A DNA stretch of 18,039 nt from Gliomastix tumulicola (lineage: Eukaryota > Ascomycota > Sordariomycetes > Hypocreales > Bionectriaceae): assembly GCA_001599755.1 (NCBI GenBank), contig BCHX01000024.1:1-18039 (forward strand). Reading direction: 5' to 3'. The notes beneath the pieces are model-generated. The model was not told the DNA's origin. It did not search any database and saw only the letters and a list, made by a program, of their open reading frames with translations. The translations under genes and the position numbers were made by a program. Positions 16,791 through 18,039 of the stretch are shown one piece after another (the stretch's first letter is position 1; the number at the start of each line of letters is the position of its first letter).

Positions 16791-18039
16791 AGATTCGTGG
16801 GAAAGCTGGCCGAAGAGCAATGTCTTCGCCCGCAGAACACGGTCCTTACGGCCTCCCACCTGGAGCCAAGTCTCGACACAGTGATTGATATTGACAGGAT
16901 CCACCAACGTCTTGTTGTAAACGTAGTTGGAGCCGACAGGAAGGGTCAATGACCTGACTATGGGGATTTGAGCACGAGGGAGGACCCGGGGCCTAAAGGT
17001 TGACTCGAGGAGACTCGTCACCTTGAGCGCATCTTCCTTGTGCAGGTTTCCGTGAGCAAAGGTTTCGATGTACATCTGAGATAGAACCTGCTTCTGGAAC
17101 AGCTTAACAGCTTCGTGAGAGATGTTTGGTAGCTCCGACGCCAACTCTTCGACGAGGAAGTCCCGCTCCGAGTTTAGGCAGTTCAGATACTCGCCCACCT
17201 GCTGGTAAGCCGAGCTGAGCTGCCGGTTACTGTACGCGCGAGACAGTCTCTCCTTGAAGACATCAAATCTGTCACTCTGGATATCCAGGTCGCGCATTGT
17301 GGTGGACACCTGCTGCAGGAGCACCAGCAGCTTGTCGTTATAGCCAGAAATAGTCAGGAGAAGCCCGCGCGAGCCAACGCTGACGAAATACTGCAGGCCA
17401 GCCAGGCCCGCATCGTAGGCATACTCCTCCAGTGCGTCTCGCACAAGCTCCGTAAAGAGCCTGGCTTTGACTACATTCTCGGCGGAAGCGTATATGACAG
17501 GGCTCTTCAAGCTGACCACGACATTGGCACGAGGAACCCAGAATGCATCGTCCTTCTTCCACCATGTCCTAGCCAAACCATCATTGCGAAGCAGACGCGG
17601 CGAGAGGGCTGGATTAACAACATCCTTCTTCTCGACCTCCAGCTCATTGGGAATGAAGTTGTTCTTGTGAGGCATGTGGAGTTCGGGGATGCGTTGGTTG
17701 CTTGGAGTAGCGAGAGCAGCCTCAAAACCAGCCATCAGATCAGCTGGCAGCTTCTCGTACTTGTACTCCGTTCCACTTCTCCTTCCGATCCCAGTCGCCG
17801 GGATAGTTACGCGACACGATGCCCAGTCTCAGATTATCCGGACGGATGGTCGCCAGAGCCTCGTTGATCTTCTCTGGCTCAAAGGTGCGGAGCCTGCTCT
17901 GGCCACTCAGAAGCCATTGTCGCGGAATGGGTTTCTGCATCACAGAGCTGATCCTGCTGGTGAAGCGGCTGGCAGGCACCTTTTGCTTGAACTTGAAGTC
18001 GACGTCGGCCATTCGTCTCTGCTCTTCAAAGATCCACTT

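Larger units (their letters stand above)
15825..18039 (-). pseudogene. Ste23/insulin-degrading-enzyme-type M16 peptidase, 3' half, broken
   Basis: The frame is open at the window edge (KWIFEEQRRMADVDFKFKQ), so the N-terminal half with the zinc motif HxxEH lies outside. Family landmarks follow: PASRFTS, GDWDRKEKW, LPELH-type and PHKNNFIPNELEVEKKDV stretches, LARTWWKKDDAFWVP, and RTKEQLGYIVLTG, whose Arg and Tyr correspond to catalytic-chamber residues R824 and Y831 of human IDE. The end is SQGARPVKDLSEF...DAKL. A normal 68-nt intron lies at 16365-16298 (GTAAGC, CTAAC, CAG). Three lesions are seen. About 5 nt (the YG codons) are missing near 17772, shifting frame to a stop at 17740. A 78-bp in-frame tandem duplication repeats the RTKEQLGY segment. 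A 20-bp unit present three times adds 40 nt and makes a stop at its first junction. Full-length relatives are about 1,000 residues. Almost certainly nonfunctional unless the assembly is wrong. Confidence 0.9.

Overview
The window looks like nuclear DNA of a filamentous ascomycete. The evidence is short introns (52-81 nt) with GT...AG ends and CTGAC/CTAAC-type branch sites, TATA boxes, and recognisable fungal families: a bZIP factor, a Clr5-domain protein and an Ste23/insulysin-type M16 peptidase. Base composition is roughly balanced and there is no bacterial operon structure. No rRNA, tRNA, CRISPR array or intact transposase was seen. The species is not identifiable from the sequence alone; a Sordariomycete is my guess.

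Layout. (1) About 60-5050 is copy A of a diverged direct segmental duplication. It is interrupted at 864-2481 by a block carrying a complete bZIP gene (minus strand, one intron) and at about 4602-4834 by a 0.23-kb insert. Copy A also carries a C-terminally truncated polytopic membrane-protein gene (3857-3159, minus). (2) About 5550-6453 is a two-exon Clr5-domain gene (minus). (3) 6454-8685 is gene-poor, with an A-rich tract and only weak open frames. (4) 9372-8686 (minus) encodes a protein with an SSYPPRP heptad array followed by three diverged ~45-residue repeats. (5) 9373-10140 holds a weak ORF. (6) About 10150-13985 is copy B of the duplication, without the bZIP block. It carries the longer membrane-protein paralog (12812-11906, probably two exons). 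(7) 13986-15009 is mostly unassigned. (8) 15097-15491 (plus) is a small two-exon gene with no recognised family. (9) 18039-15825 (minus) is the 3' half of an Ste23/insulin-degrading-enzyme gene broken by a 5-nt deletion, a 78-bp tandem duplication and a 20-bp triplication.

Overall this is accessory-type fungal DNA: duplicated blocks, indels in one copy relative to the other, a decayed housekeeping-type peptidase and two orphan genes. There is no evidence that the genes form one pathway. The most distinctive object is the repeat protein at 8686-9372. The best structural story is the pair of duplicated blocks with their membrane-protein paralogs.
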